The notes: generated by a model not told the origin, from the sequence alone. A stretch of DNA of 64,000 nt from Chania fonticola_B (GCF_048537545.1 NZ_CP183218.1), one strand, 5' to 3'. Positions 21,357 to 30,507 are shown, counted from the stretch's first letter. Made by a program: numbers and translations.

Positions 21357-22646
21357 ATGAAAAACAATTACAATCTCCGAAGCATTGCTGCCAAGGCCAT
21401 CGGCCAGGTACTGGATCAAGGGCAGTCGCTCAGCACCATTTTGCCCGCATTACAAAAAAACATTTCTGATAAAGACCGTGGGCTATTGCAGGAGCTCTGC
21501 TTTGGTACGCTGCGGGTGCTGCCGCAGCTCGAATGGTGCATCCAGCAGTTAATGGCAAAGCCTATGACCGGTAAACAGCGCCCACTGCACTATTTGCTGA
21601 TGGTTGGCCTGTATCAGTTGCTGCATACCCGTATTCCACCGCACGCAGTGTTAGCCGAAACGGTTGAAGGCGCGGTCGCCTTGAAGCGCCCACAGCTGAA
21701 AGGATTGATTAACGGTGTACTGCGCCAGTTCCAACGCCAGCAAGAAGAACTGCTGGCACGTTCAGCCAATAACGAAAGCCGCTATCTGCACCCTAGCTGG
21801 TTGCTTAAACGCATCAAACTGGCTTATCCGGCACAGTGGGAACAGATCGTTGATGCCAATAATCAGAAGCCGCCAATGTGGCTGCGCGTTAATCGTCTGC
21901 ACCATACCCGTGAATATTATCTGCAGCTTATGCAGCAGGCCGGCATTGCTGCCGAGCCTCATGCGGAGTATCGCGACGCAGTGCGCTTGTTGGCCCCGTG
22001 CCCAGTAACGGACTTGCCCGGCTTCTCCGAGGGCTGGGTAACGGTACAAGACGCCTCCGCTCAAGGTTGCGTTGATCTGCTGGATCCGCAAAACGGCGAA
22101 CAGATCCTCGATCTTTGCGCAGCTCCCGGCGGCAAAACGACCCATATTCTGGAAGCTGCTCCCAAAGCTCACGTGCTGGCCGTGGATATCGACGAACAGC
22201 GTTTAAGCCGGGTGAAAGAAAACCTGCTGCGCCTGCGCCAACATGCAGAAGTTCGCCAAGGTGATGGCCGCACCCCGCAGGAATGGTGCGGTGACCAACA
22301 GTTCGATCGTATCCTGTTGGATGCCCCTTGCTCCGCCACCGGCGTTATTCGCCGCCACCCGGATATCAAATGGCTGCGTCGTGACAGCGATATCGCCGAA
22401 CTAGCCGCCTTACAGAGTGAGATTTTGGAAGCCATCTGGCCACGCCTGAAACCCGGCGGCGTGATGGTCTATGCCACCTGCTCTATTCTGCCGCAGGAAA
22501 ATAGCGAGCAGATAGCCGCGTTCCTGCAACGTCACGGCGATGCCAAGCTGGTTGAAACCGGCGATGTACAATCACCAGGTAAACAGAATCTTCCTCATCC
22601 TGAGGATGGCGATGGTTTCTTTTACGCTAAGCTGATTAAAATATAA
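21357..22646 (+). CDS. rsmB: 16S rRNA m5C967 methyltransferase
   Basis: SAM-dependent methyltransferase that makes m5C967 in 16S rRNA (formerly Sun/Fmu). 429 residues. The N-terminal NusB-like RNA-binding domain spans about residues 1-145. The catalytic domain carries LDLCAAPGGKTTHILE for SAM, and the two cysteines of m5C enzymes in LLDAPCSATG and YATCSILPQEN. 72 bp after fmt and 70 bp before trkA, the conserved def-fmt-rsmB-trkA order. Confidence 0.97.
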   Translation: MKNNYNLRSIAAKAIGQVLDQGQSLSTILPALQKNISDKDRGLLQELCFGTLRVLPQLEWCIQQLMAKPMTGKQRPLHYLLMVGLYQLLHTRIPPHAVLAETVEGAVALKRPQLKGLINGVLRQFQRQQEELLARSANNESRYLHPSWLLKRIKLAYPAQWEQIVDANNQKPPMWLRVNRLHHTREYYLQLMQQAGIAAEPHAEYRDAVRLLAPCPVTDLPGFSEGWVTVQDASAQGCVDLLDPQNGEQILDLCAAPGGKTTHILEAAPKAHVLAVDIDEQRLSRVKENLLRLRQHAEVRQGDGRTPQEWCGDQQFDRILLDAPCSATGVIRRHPDIKWLRRDSDIAELAALQSEILEAIWPRLKPGGVMVYATCSILPQENSEQIAAFLQRHGDAKLVETGDVQSPGKQNLPHPEDGDGFFYAKLIKI

Positions 22647-22716
22647 CTGTTCAGGGAGCGCCCGCGGGCGTTCTCAACTATCGGCTACGGCCGTCGCAGA
22701 TCGAGCAGAGAAATCG

Positions 22717-24093
22717 ATGAAAATAATTATTCTTGGCGCAGGACAAGTAGGCGGAACACTGGCTGAAAACCTGGTGGGTGAAAATAACGATATCACCGTG
22801 GTCGATACCGATACCGGGCGCCTACGCCAGTTGCAGGACAAGTTTGACCTGCGCGTCGTCCAGGGACACGGTTCCCATCCGCGCGTATTACGCGAAGCCG
22901 GTGCCGAAGATGCCGATATGCTGGTTGCCGTCACCAACTCTGACGAAACCAATATGGTCGCCTGTCAGATCGCTTATACGCTGTTTAATACCCCGAACCG
23001 TATTGCACGGATCCGGGCGCCAGATTATATCCGTGAGTCCGAGAAGCTATTCCATCCGGAGGCGGTGCCCATCGACCACCTGATCTCACCCGAGCAGTTG
23101 GTTATCGATTACATCTACAAGCTGATCGAATACCCTGGCGCCTTGCAGGTGGTGAACTTTGCCGACGGCAAGGTCAGCATCGCCGCTGTGAAGGCCTATT
23201 ATGGCGGCCCACTGGTGGGGAATGCTCTGTCTGCCATGCGTGAGCATATGCCACATATCGATACTCGCGTGGCGGCTATTTTCCGCCATGACCGCCCGAT
23301 ACGCCCGCAAGGCTCGACCATAATCGAAGCCGGCGATGAGGTGTTCTTCGTTGCCGCATCACAGCATATCCGCGCAGTAATGAGTGAACTCCAACGGCTC
23401 GAAAAGCCCTATAAACGCATCATGATCGTCGGCGGTGGTAACGTGGGTGCCGGGCTGGCGCATCGGCTGGAAAAATCGTACAACGTGAAGCTGATTGAGA
23501 AAAACCAGCAACGTGCCGCCGAACTGGCAGAGCAACTGCACGATACCATCGTATTTTACGGTGATGCCTCCGATCAGGAACTGCTGGCCGAAGAGCATGT
23601 CGAGCAGGTGGACGTATTTATTGCCATCACCAACGATGACGAAGCCAATATCATGTCTGCCATGCTGGCCAAGCGCATGGGGGCCAAAAAGGTGATGGTA
23701 TTGATCCAGCGCCGTGCCTATGTCGATCTGGTCCAGGGCAGCGTGATTGATATCGCTATTTCGCCGCAGCAGGCCACTATCTCCGCGCTGCTGGGGCACG
23801 TGCGTAAAGCCGATATTGTCAGCGTCTCCTCATTGCGCCGCGGCGTTGCCGAAGCCATTGAAGCGATTGCCCATGGCGATGAAAGCACCTCCAAGGTGGT
23901 AGGTCGTATGGTCGAAGAGATTAAGCTGCCGCCAGGTACCACCATTGGCGCGATCGTGCGCGGCGATGATGTGATCATTGCCAACGGCAACAGCCGGATC
24001 CAGCAAGGTGACCACGTGATCATGTTTATTACCGATAAGAAATTTGTGCCAGACGTTGAGCGCCTGTTCCAACCAAGCCCGTTCTTCTTATAG
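22717..24093 (+). CDS. trkA: Trk K+ uptake NAD-binding subunit TrkA
   Basis: Cytoplasmic regulatory subunit of the TrkG/TrkH potassium transporters. 458 residues (E. coli 458). Two Rossmann RCK-N domains are visible: MKIIILGAGQVGGTLAENL at the start and MIVGGGNVGAGLAHRLE from about residue 234. Each is followed by an RCK-C domain. Acidic ends of the nucleotide sites, TVVDTDTGR and KLIEKNQQR, are present. The transporter subunit genes are not in the window. Confidence 0.97.
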   Translation: MKIIILGAGQVGGTLAENLVGENNDITVVDTDTGRLRQLQDKFDLRVVQGHGSHPRVLREAGAEDADMLVAVTNSDETNMVACQIAYTLFNTPNRIARIRAPDYIRESEKLFHPEAVPIDHLISPEQLVIDYIYKLIEYPGALQVVNFADGKVSIAAVKAYYGGPLVGNALSAMREHMPHIDTRVAAIFRHDRPIRPQGSTIIEAGDEVFFVAASQHIRAVMSELQRLEKPYKRIMIVGGGNVGAGLAHRLEKSYNVKLIEKNQQRAAELAEQLHDTIVFYGDASDQELLAEEHVEQVDVFIAITNDDEANIMSAMLAKRMGAKKVMVLIQRRAYVDLVQGSVIDIAISPQQATISALLGHVRKADIVSVSSLRRGVAEAIEAIAHGDESTSKVVGRMVEEIKLPPGTTIGAIVRGDDVIIANGNSRIQQGDHVIMFITDKKFVPDVERLFQPSPFFL

Positions 24094-24117
24094 ATACTTA
24101 AATCATGCGAATGATTT

Positions 24118-24181
24118 TTTGACACATCCCAAGTCGAGGATTAGGAAAAACAAAAAATTTTCCTATACTGATTGTGTCAAA
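24118..24181. repeat. Nested inverted repeats between trkA and mscL
   Basis: An outer pair TTTGACACA (24118-24126) and TGTGTCAAA (24173-24181) encloses an inner pair AGGAAAA (24143-24149) and TTTTCCT (24158-24164). The element could act as the trkA 3' structure, or as a regulator site at the mscL promoter (TATACT at 24164-24169 is a possible -10). Both roles are inferred. Confidence 0.5.
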
Positions 24182-24232
24182 GGGGAATTGCTTTGTTAAA
24201 ATTGCGTTACTAATTTTTTGAGGGGTGTTCTG

Positions 24233-24649
24233 ATGGGTATGTTAAAAGAGTTCCGCGAATTTGCCATGCGTGGCAACGTGGTCGATCTGGCAGTAGGTGT
24301 GATCATTGGTGCGGCATTCGGTAAAATTGTGTCTTCCCTGGTTGCCGACATCATCATGCCACCTTTGGGGCTGCTGATCGGTGGCGTTGATTTCAAACAG
24401 TTCCATCTGGTACTGCGTGAAGCCAAAGACAATGTCCCAGCGGTAGTGATGAACTATGGCTCCTTCCTGCAGAATATCTTTGATTTCGTGATCGTCGCCT
24501 TTGCAATCTTTATGGCCATCAAATTGATGAACAAAATGCGCCGTAAAGAAGTTGAAGAGCCAGCCGCACCGCCTGCGCCAACCGCAGAAGAGAAGCTGCT
24601 GACAGAAATCCGCGATCTGCTGAGTCAGCAACAGCAGCCGAAGCTGTAA
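24233..24649 (+). CDS. mscL: Large-conductance mechanosensitive channel MscL
   Basis: Homopentameric inner-membrane channel that opens at high membrane tension to release solutes after hypo-osmotic shock. 138 residues. The amphipathic N-terminal helix is MGMLKEFREFAMRGN. TM1 runs from about residue 18 to 45 (VVDLAVGVIIGAAFGKIVS onward), TM2 from about 75 to 100 (FDFVIVAFAIFMAIKL), then a charged cytoplasmic helix. The ATG at 24233 is chosen because AGGGG lies just upstream and the family aligns here. Confidence 0.97.
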   Translation: MGMLKEFREFAMRGNVVDLAVGVIIGAAFGKIVSSLVADIIMPPLGLLIGGVDFKQFHLVLREAKDNVPAVVMNYGSFLQNIFDFVIVAFAIFMAIKLMNKMRRKEVEEPAAPPAPTAEEKLLTEIRDLLSQQQQPKL

Positions 24650-24670
24650 TTCACCGCTTATAACGCTAAA

Positions 24671-24695
24671 AGCCATCTTACTAGATGGCTTTTTT
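24671..24695 (+). terminator. mscL intrinsic terminator
   Basis: Stem AGCCATCT (24671-24678) and AGATGGCT (24683-24690) followed by T5 on the plus strand. A-rich sequence on the other side makes it usable for arfA transcripts too. Confidence 0.85.
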
Positions 24696-24700
24696 GTGGG

Positions 24701-24907
24701 TTAAAACCAGAAGGCCAGTGGTAAATTGTCGTTGGGCAATTTACCACTGGCCTCCCAGTTACCGCCTTTTGCATGTTTGTCTTTACGCCGGTAGCTGCCT
24801 TTCCCTTTACTGTTCTTCTCTACCCGTTGGCGGAAAAGAGGGTCATGTAGCAACGCCTCAATGGCATTGTCCTGGATCTTGCCTTTGGTATGACGATATT
24901 GAGTCAT
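24701..24907 (-). CDS. arfA: Alternative ribosome-rescue factor ArfA
   Basis: Rescues ribosomes stalled on non-stop mRNA by recruiting release factor 2, as a backup to tmRNA. 68 residues, with the conserved core HTKGKIQDNAIEALLHDPLF followed by RQRVEKNSKGKGSYRRK and GGNWEASG. The E. coli gene (72 codons) lies at the same place between mscL and zntR. A strong hairpin overlaps the last codons (24713-24752). In E. coli, the comparable structure makes the mRNA non-stop, so active ArfA is a truncated form made only when tmRNA fails. ATG at 24907 or 24910; AGGA favours 24907 slightly. Confidence 0.94.
   Translation of the reverse strand: MTQYRHTKGKIQDNAIEALLHDPLFRQRVEKNSKGKGSYRRKDKHAKGGNWEASGKLPNDNLPLAFWF
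24713..24752 (-). promoter_or_regulatory. Hairpin inside arfA 3' coding region
   Basis: GGCCAGTGGTAAATTG (24713-24728) and CAATTTACCACTGGCC (24737-24752) form a perfect 16-bp stem with an 8-base loop. It spans codons near the 3' end of arfA. It fits the RNase III-cleaved or terminator hairpin that generates non-stop arfA mRNA in E. coli; use of either mechanism here is inferred. Confidence 0.8.
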
Positions 24908-24987
24908 CATGGTCTTCCTGTTGGTTGGTGATAATAAACGCGCCGATAATACTGCTGGCCAGATAAAAATTAAAGCCCCATACGCCG

Positions 24988-25419
24988 TTAAACCGCACTT
25001 TTAGCTTTCTCTTCGCTGGCTCCCTGCTCCAAAGCCTCCAGGATCGAACAATAATTGCTGGTGTGTTCGCTACCACAGCAGGCATCGCTGAGCCTTTTCA
25101 GCGACTCACGCATTCTGGTTAACTCGGTCAGTTTGCTTTCAACCTCATGCAGGCGCGCATCAACGATGGATTTCGACTCTTCGCAGGTGTGATGCTCTGG
25201 ATCCACACGGATCGACAGCAATTCGGCGATAGTTTCCAGCGTGAAGCCCAACTGCTTGGCATAGCGGATAAAACGCAGGCGTTGTAAGTCCTGATCGCTA
25301 TACAGCCGGTAGCCGCCCTCGGTACGAACATGATGATCCATCATGCCTTGCTTCTCGTAATAGCGTACCGTATCTGGCGTTACGTCAGCCAGCTTGGCTA
25401 ATTGCCCAATCTTGAACAT
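24988..25419 (-). CDS. zntR: Zn(II)-responsive transcriptional regulator ZntR
   Basis: MerR-family activator of the zinc exporter zntA (not in the window). 143 residues from ATG 25419. The N-terminal helix-turn-helix reads MFKIGQLAKLADVTPDTVRYYEK, followed by a dimerisation coiled coil. Zinc ligands match E. coli: Cys in HHTCEESK, the CC pair in DACCGSEH with its His, and the final Cys in NYCSIL. GGAG precedes the two adjacent ATGs. yhdN, which separates zntR from rplQ in E. coli, is missing. Confidence 0.94.
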   Translation of the reverse strand: MFKIGQLAKLADVTPDTVRYYEKQGMMDHHVRTEGGYRLYSDQDLQRLRFIRYAKQLGFTLETIAELLSIRVDPEHHTCEESKSIVDARLHEVESKLTELTRMRESLKRLSDACCGSEHTSNYCSILEALEQGASEEKAKSAV

Positions 25420-25529
25420 CATGACTTCTCCGTGTTGCACTTATCACTGATAGCCTGAGCATAGCGGATATGGGGAGGGATCTTAAGCATTGCCGGGAGG
25501 GGAAAGCACGTTTGGCAAGCTACAGACGT

Positions 25530-25558
25530 AAAAAAACCGGGCAAGCCCGGTTTTTTTA
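25530..25558. terminator. Alpha-operon terminator (bidirectional)
   Basis: AAAAAAACCGGGC, a short loop and GCCCGGTTTTTTT form a symmetric intrinsic terminator just after rplQ. It has T-runs for both strands. Confidence 0.9.
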
Positions 25559-25570
25559 CGCTTCCACAGA

Positions 25571-25960
25571 TTACTCTGCAGTTGCTACTTCTGCTTGAGA
25601 CTCAGCACGATCAACCAGCTCGATGTATGCCATCGGCGCGTTGTCGCCTGCGCGGAAGCCACACTTCAGAATGCGAGTGTAACCACCGGCACGGCTCGCA
25701 AAACGCGGGCCTAGCTCGTTAAACAGTTTTGCCACGATCTCGTTATCACGAGTACGGGCGAATGCCAGACGACGATTAGCAACGCTGTCGGTCTTGGCAA
25801 GAGTAATCAGCGGCTCAACAACGCGACGCAGCTCTTTCGCTTTTGGCAGGGTCGTCTTGATGATCTCATGACGAACCAAAGAGCCGGCCATGTTACGGAA
25901 CATAGCCTGGCGATGGCTGCTGTTACGGTTCAGTTGACGACCACTCTTACGATGGCGCAT
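25571..25960 (-). CDS. rplQ: 50S ribosomal protein L17
   Basis: Large-subunit protein near the polypeptide exit tunnel and last gene of the alpha operon (rpsM-rpsK-rpsD-rpoA-rplQ). 129 residues (E. coli 127). Typical MRHRKSGRQLNRNSSHR start and MFRNMAGSLVRHE; the C-terminal acidic tail ESQAEVATAE is slightly longer than usual. An intrinsic terminator follows. Confidence 0.97.
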   Translation of the reverse strand: MRHRKSGRQLNRNSSHRQAMFRNMAGSLVRHEIIKTTLPKAKELRRVVEPLITLAKTDSVANRRLAFARTRDNEIVAKLFNELGPRFASRAGGYTRILKCGFRAGDNAPMAYIELVDRAESQAEVATAE

Positions 25961-26000
25961 GACCTTATCCTTCTCAGTAAAACCTTAACCTGTGATCCGG

Positions 26001-26990
26001 TTACTCGTCAGCAATGCTAGCCGGTGGCCAATTTTCCAGGCGCATGCCCAGAGAAAGTCCACGGGAAGCCAGCACGTCTTTAATCTCAGTAAGAGATTTT
26101 TTACCCAGGTTAGGCGTTTTCAACAGCTCAACCTCGGTACGCTGTACCAGATCACCGATGTAGTGGATAGCTTCTGCCTTAAGGCAGTTAGCAGAGCGGA
26201 CAGTCAATTCCAGATCGTCAACAGGGCGCAGCAGGATCGGATCGAATTCTGGTTTCTCTTCTTTCACTTCCGGCTGACGTACATCACGTAGGTCAACGAA
26301 AGCTTCCAGTTGTTCAGCCAGAATGGTGGCCGCACGGCGGATCGCCTCTTCAGGATCGATCGTACCATTGGTTTCCATCTCGATGACCAGCTTGTCCAGG
26401 TCAGTACGCTGTTCTACACGCGCTGCTTCAACATTGTAGGCAATACGCTCTACAGGGCTATAGCAGGCGTCAACCAACAGACGACCAATCGGGCGCTCAT
26501 CTTCTTCCGAATGAATTCGGGCAGAAGCCGGCACATAACCACGACCGCGCTGAACTTTGATACGCATGCTGATAGCAGCGTTCTCATCGGTCAGGTGGCA
26601 GATAACGTGCTGCGGCTTGACGATTTCGACATCACCATCATGGGTAATGTCGGCAGCGGTCACAGGGCCAATGCCAGATTTATTCAGGGTAAGAATAACT
26701 TCATCTTTCCCTTGAACTCTCACCGCCAGCCCTTTCAGGTTGAGCAAGATCTCCAGGATATCTTCCTGTACGCCTTCTTTGGTGCTGTACTCATGTAGTA
26801 CACCATCAATCTCAACCTCGGTCACCGCGCAACCCGGCATAGATGAAAGCAGAATACGGCGCAGTGCGTTGCCAAGAGTATGGCCAAAGCCACGCTCTAA
26901 CGGCTCAAGGGTCACCTTGGCGTGCGTCGAACTGACTTGCTCGATATCTACCAGGCGCGGTTTTAGAAACTCTGTCACAGAACCCTGCAT
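26001..26990 (-). CDS. rpoA: RNA polymerase alpha subunit
   Basis: 329 residues, the E. coli length. The N-terminal domain (about 1-235) dimerises and nucleates polymerase assembly. The C-terminal domain (about 250-329) binds UP elements and activators; [20 protein letters not shown] is the DNA-binding helix-hairpin region, with Arg265-type contacts (RSANCLKAE) present. Sits between rpsD and rplQ, so it is expressed with ribosomal proteins. Confidence 0.98.
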
Positions 26991-27016
26991 TGTGTCCTCT
27001 CTTTGAAACTCAAGCC

Positions 27017-27637
27017 TTACTTGGAGTAAAGCTCGACGATCAGGTGTTCGTTAATGTCGGCGGACAGATCGGTACGTTCAGGAATACGTTTGAACACACC
27101 TTCCATCTTCGCAGCATCAACTTCCAGCCAAGTCGGCTTTTCACGCTGCTCAGCCAGCTCCAGAGAAGCCTTAACACGAGACTGCTTTTTAGCTTTCTCG
27201 CGGATGCTGACTACGTCATTCGGAGATACCTGATAAGAAGCGATGTTAACAACGCGACCATTTACCATAACGGCTTTATGGCTAACCAGCTGACGTGATT
27301 CTGCACGAGTGGCGCCGAAGCCCATACGGTAAACTACGTTGTCCAGACGACCTTCCAGAAGGGTCAACAGGTTTTCACCGGTGTTGCCTTTCAGGCGGGT
27401 TGCTGCTTTGTAATAGTTACGGAACTGACGCTCCAGAACACCGTACATACGGCGAACTTTTTGCTTTTCACGTAACTGTACACCGTAGTCAGACAGACGC
27501 GGTTTACGCGCACCGTGTTGACCAGGTGGCTGTTCAATTTTGCACTTTGAATCTATCGCGCGAACGCCAGACTTCAGGAACAGGTCTGTGCCCTCGCGGC
27601 GGCTAAGCTTGAGCTTAGGACCCAAATATCTTGCCAT
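27017..27637 (-). CDS. rpsD: 30S ribosomal protein S4
   Basis: Primary 16S rRNA-binding protein that starts 30S assembly, and translational repressor of the alpha operon through the rpsM leader. 206 residues. N-terminal MARYLGPKLKLSRREGTDLF and the S4 RNA-binding domain RLDNVVYRMGFGATRAESRQ are intact. Confidence 0.98.
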   Translation of the reverse strand: MARYLGPKLKLSRREGTDLFLKSGVRAIDSKCKIEQPPGQHGARKPRLSDYGVQLREKQKVRRMYGVLERQFRNYYKAATRLKGNTGENLLTLLEGRLDNVVYRMGFGATRAESRQLVSHKAVMVNGRVVNIASYQVSPNDVVSIREKAKKQSRVKASLELAEQREKPTWLEVDAAKMEGVFKRIPERTDLSADINEHLIVELYSK

Positions 27638-27670
27638 TTTCTTTCTCCAACAATCCGAAAAGCAGGGGCG

Positions 27671-28060
27671 TTACACGCGACGCTTTTTCGGTGGACGACA
27701 ACCGTTATGAGGAATCGGAGTCACATCGGTAATATTAGTGATGCGGAAACCAGCCGCGTTCAGAGCGCGGATAGTAGACTCACGACCAGGACCAGGTCCT
27801 TTAACCATAACTTCCAGGTTCTTGATACCGTATTCTTTAACTGCGTCAGCACAACGCTCGGCTGCAACCTGAGCTGCAAACGGAGTTGACTTACGAGAAC
27901 CACGGAAACCGGAACCACCGGCTGTTGCCCAACCCAAAGCATTACCCTGACGATCGGTAATAGTCACAATGGTGTTGTTGAAAGAAGCATGGATATGAGC
28001 CACGCCGTCAGAGACTTGTTTTCTTACACGCTTACGTGTACGAACAGGTGCCTTTGCCAT
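27671..28060 (-). CDS. rpsK: 30S ribosomal protein S11
   Basis: Small-subunit platform protein near the mRNA exit. 129 residues, with [33 protein letters not shown] and the C-terminal basic tail [11 protein letters not shown]. Second gene of the alpha operon, 16 bp after rpsM. Confidence 0.98.
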
Positions 28061-28076
28061 TATTCAATCACCCCGA

Positions 28077-28433
28077 TTATTTCTTGATCGGTTTACGCGG
28101 ACCCTTACGGGTACGTGCGTTGGTCTTAGTACGCTGACCGCGAACTGGCAGACCACGACGATGGCGTAAACCACGGTATGTACCAAGATCCATCAGACGC
28201 TTGATGCTCAGGGTAACTTCACGACGCAAATCACCTTCAACAGTGAATTTGGCAACTGCTTCACGCAGTTGTTCAATTTGCTCTTCAGACAGCTCACTGA
28301 TCTTAACATTTTCAGCAATACCCGTCTCAGCACAGATAGACTGTGAACGAGTTTTGCCGATTCCGAAGATCGACGTTAACGCGATAACGGTATGTTTATG
28401 ATCAGGAATGTTAATGCCTGCTATACGGGCCAC
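28077..28433 (-). CDS. rpsM: 30S ribosomal protein S13
   Basis: Head protein forming bridges to the 50S subunit and contacting the P-site tRNA. 118 residues, start MARIAGINIPDHKH and basic C-terminus TNARTRKGPRKPIKK. Translation starts at GTG. First gene of the alpha operon. Its leader carries the S4 repression region. Confidence 0.98.
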   Translation of the reverse strand: MARIAGINIPDHKHTVIALTSIFGIGKTRSQSICAETGIAENVKISELSEEQIEQLREAVAKFTVEGDLRREVTLSIKRLMDLGTYRGLRHRRGLPVRGQRTKTNARTRKGPRKPIKK

Positions 28434-28561
28434 TATGCACTCCTACTAATTTTTACGGCAACACCATTCTGAAAAGCCCGTTTTCAGGATACTCAAATAA
28501 TGTTGCAGCTACATACAAAAGATTGGCTGGCTAATCTAGCCAGCTCAACCCAACTTTGCAA
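28434..28561 (-). promoter_or_regulatory. Alpha-operon promoter and S4 leader
   Basis: Minus strand -35 TTGCAA (28556-28561) and -10 TAGATT (28533-28538), spaced 17 bp. The leader to rpsM contains CTGAAAACGGGCTTTTCAG and an AGGAG. This resembles the E. coli alpha leader, where S4 binds a pseudoknot to block rpsM translation. Autogenous control by S4 is inferred from that similarity. Confidence 0.8.
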
Positions 28562-28579
28562 GAAAAATATGCGAGATAA

Positions 28580-28696
28580 TCAGCCTTGACGCTGTTTATG
28601 CTTCGGCTCGGCGCTGCAAATCACACGAACGACACCGTTACGCTTAACGATTTTGCAGTTACGACATAATTTCTTGACGGAAGCACGAACTTTCAT
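28580..28696 (-). CDS. rpmJ: 50S ribosomal protein L36
   Basis: 38-residue zinc-ribbon protein of the 50S subunit. The minus strand reads [20 protein letters not shown], then [18 protein letters not shown] and TGA. Ligands are Cys11, Cys14 and Cys27 with His33, the zinc-containing (C+) form. Last gene of the spc operon, 33 bp downstream of secY. Confidence 0.97.
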
Positions 28697-28729
28697 TTTT
28701 ACTCTCCGTAACTTCTCAAACGCACCAGA

Positions 28730-30061
28730 TTAGCGGTTATAGCCTTTCAGGTTTGCTTTCTTCAATGCAGACTCGTACTGACTTGACATCATCAGAGTTT
28801 GCACTTGAGCCATAAAGTCCATGATGACGACAACCACGATCAGTAGCGAGGTACCACCAAAGTAGAATGGTACTTTCATTGCATCACGCATGAACTCCGG
28901 GATCAGGCAGATGAAAGTAATGTACATCGCGCCCACCAGGGTTAAACGCGTCATCACTTTATCGATATATTTCGCCGTTTGCTCTCCCGGACGAATTCCT
29001 GGTACGAAGGCACCGGACTTCTTCAGGTTATCTGCTGTTTCACGCGGGTTGAAAACCAACGCCGTGTAGAAGAAACAGAAGAAGATGATTGCAGACGCAT
29101 AGAGTAACACATAAAGCGGTTGTCCAGGCTGCAAATACAGCGAAATCGTTGTCAGCCAGTTCCAACCGGTACCGCCCCCAAACCATGATGCAATCGTGGC
29201 AGGGAACAGAATAATGCTGGAAGCGAAGATTGCCGGGATTACCCCTGCCATATTCACTTTCAACGGTAAGTGTGTGCTCTGTGCTGCGTAAACACGACGA
29301 CCCTGTTGACGTTTCGCATAGTTAACGACGATACGACGTTGACCACGTTCAATGAAAACAACGAAGAAGGTTACTGCAAACACTAATACTGCAACCAACA
29401 GCAACAAGAGGAAGTGCAGGTCGCCTTGCCGAGCTTGCTCAATAGTATGGCCAACTGCCGGCGGAAGACCCGCCACAATACCCGCGAAGATAATGATTGA
29501 GATACCGTTACCGATACCACGTTCAGTAATCTGCTCACCCAGCCACATCAGGAACATTGTCCCGGTAACCAGACTCACAACCGCAGTAAAGTAGAATGCA
29601 AAGCCTGGGTTTAACACCAGGCCCTGCATACCAGGCATATTCGGCAGACCGGTAGCAATACCGATCGACTGGAATATGGCCAACACCAGCGTACCGTAGC
29701 GGGTGTACTGGCTAATCTTGCGACGGCCAGCCTCCCCTTCTTTCTTGATTTCCGCCAACGCTGGGTGAACCACCGTCAGTAACTGGATAATGATCGAGGC
29801 CGAAATGTACGGCATGATCCCCAGAGCAAAAATAGAAGCACGGCTGAGAGCACCACCAGAGAACATGTTAAACATTTCAATGATGGTGCCTCTCTGCTGT
29901 TCGAGCAGTTTGGCAAGCACAGTGGCATCGATACCAGGAATCGGAATGAAAGAGCCAATGCGGAAAACAATCAGCGCGCCGATAACAAACAAAAGTCTGC
30001 GCTTCAGCTCGCCGAGTCCGCCTTTAGCACTTTGAAAATCTAATCCTGGTTGCTTAGCCAT
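28730..30061 (-). CDS. secY: Protein translocase subunit SecY
   Basis: Channel-forming subunit of the SecYEG inner-membrane translocon. 443 residues (E. coli 443) with ten hydrophobic segments. The first begins around residue 20 (LLFVIGALIVFRIGSFIPIPG) and the plug follows with MFNMFSGGALSRASIFALGI. Located between rplO and rpmJ, so it is made together with ribosomal proteins. Confidence 0.98.
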   Translation of the reverse strand: MAKQPGLDFQSAKGGLGELKRRLLFVIGALIVFRIGSFIPIPGIDATVLAKLLEQQRGTIIEMFNMFSGGALSRASIFALGIMPYISASIIIQLLTVVHPALAEIKKEGEAGRRKISQYTRYGTLVLAIFQSIGIATGLPNMPGMQGLVLNPGFAFYFTAVVSLVTGTMFLMWLGEQITERGIGNGISIIIFAGIVAGLPPAVGHTIEQARQGDLHFLLLLLVAVLVFAVTFFVVFIERGQRRIVVNYAKRQQGRRVYAAQSTHLPLKVNMAGVIPAIFASSIILFPATIASWFGGGTGWNWLTTISLYLQPGQPLYVLLYASAIIFFCFFYTALVFNPRETADNLKKSGAFVPGIRPGEQTAKYIDKVMTRLTLVGAMYITFICLIPEFMRDAMKVPFYFGGTSLLIVVVVIMDFMAQVQTLMMSSQYESALKKANLKGYNR

Positions 30062-30069
30062 CAGCTTAC

Positions 30070-30504
30070 TTATTCCTCAATTTTACCGCCAGCAGCCTCG
30101 ATAGCAACACGAGCGCCTTTGGTGACACGCAGACCACGCAGGGTAACCGGACGAGTGATTTCGCCAGAAAGCATAACTTTCGCGAACTCGATCTGGGTAC
30201 CAACAACGTTAGCGGCTTTCAGCGTGTTCAGGTCGATTACGTCGCCTTCAACAAGAGCCAGTTCAGACAGACGAACTTCTGCCGTGATCATAGCTTTGCG
30301 AGAGGTGAAGCCGAATTTCGGCAAACGACGATATAAAGGCATCTGACCACCTTCAAACCCACGACGTACGCCACCGCCAGAACGTGAGTTCTGACCTTTG
30401 TGACCACGACCGGCGGTTTTACCCAGGCCAGAACCAATACCACGACCTACACGCTTAGGCGCATGCTTGGCACCTTCAGCCGGAGACAGAGTATTTAAAC
30501 GCAT
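30070..30504 (-). CDS. rplO: 50S ribosomal protein L15
   Basis: Late-assembling 50S protein with an extended glycine/arginine-rich N-terminal half (KTAGRGHKGQNSRSGGGVRR) and a globular C-terminal domain. 144 residues, as in E. coli. Three bases separate it from rpmD and 8 from secY. Confidence 0.98.
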   Translation of the reverse strand: MRLNTLSPAEGAKHAPKRVGRGIGSGLGKTAGRGHKGQNSRSGGGVRRGFEGGQMPLYRRLPKFGFTSRKAMITAEVRLSELALVEGDVIDLNTLKAANVVGTQIEFAKVMLSGEITRPVTLRGLRVTKGARVAIEAAGGKIEE

Positions 30505-30507
30505 CTG

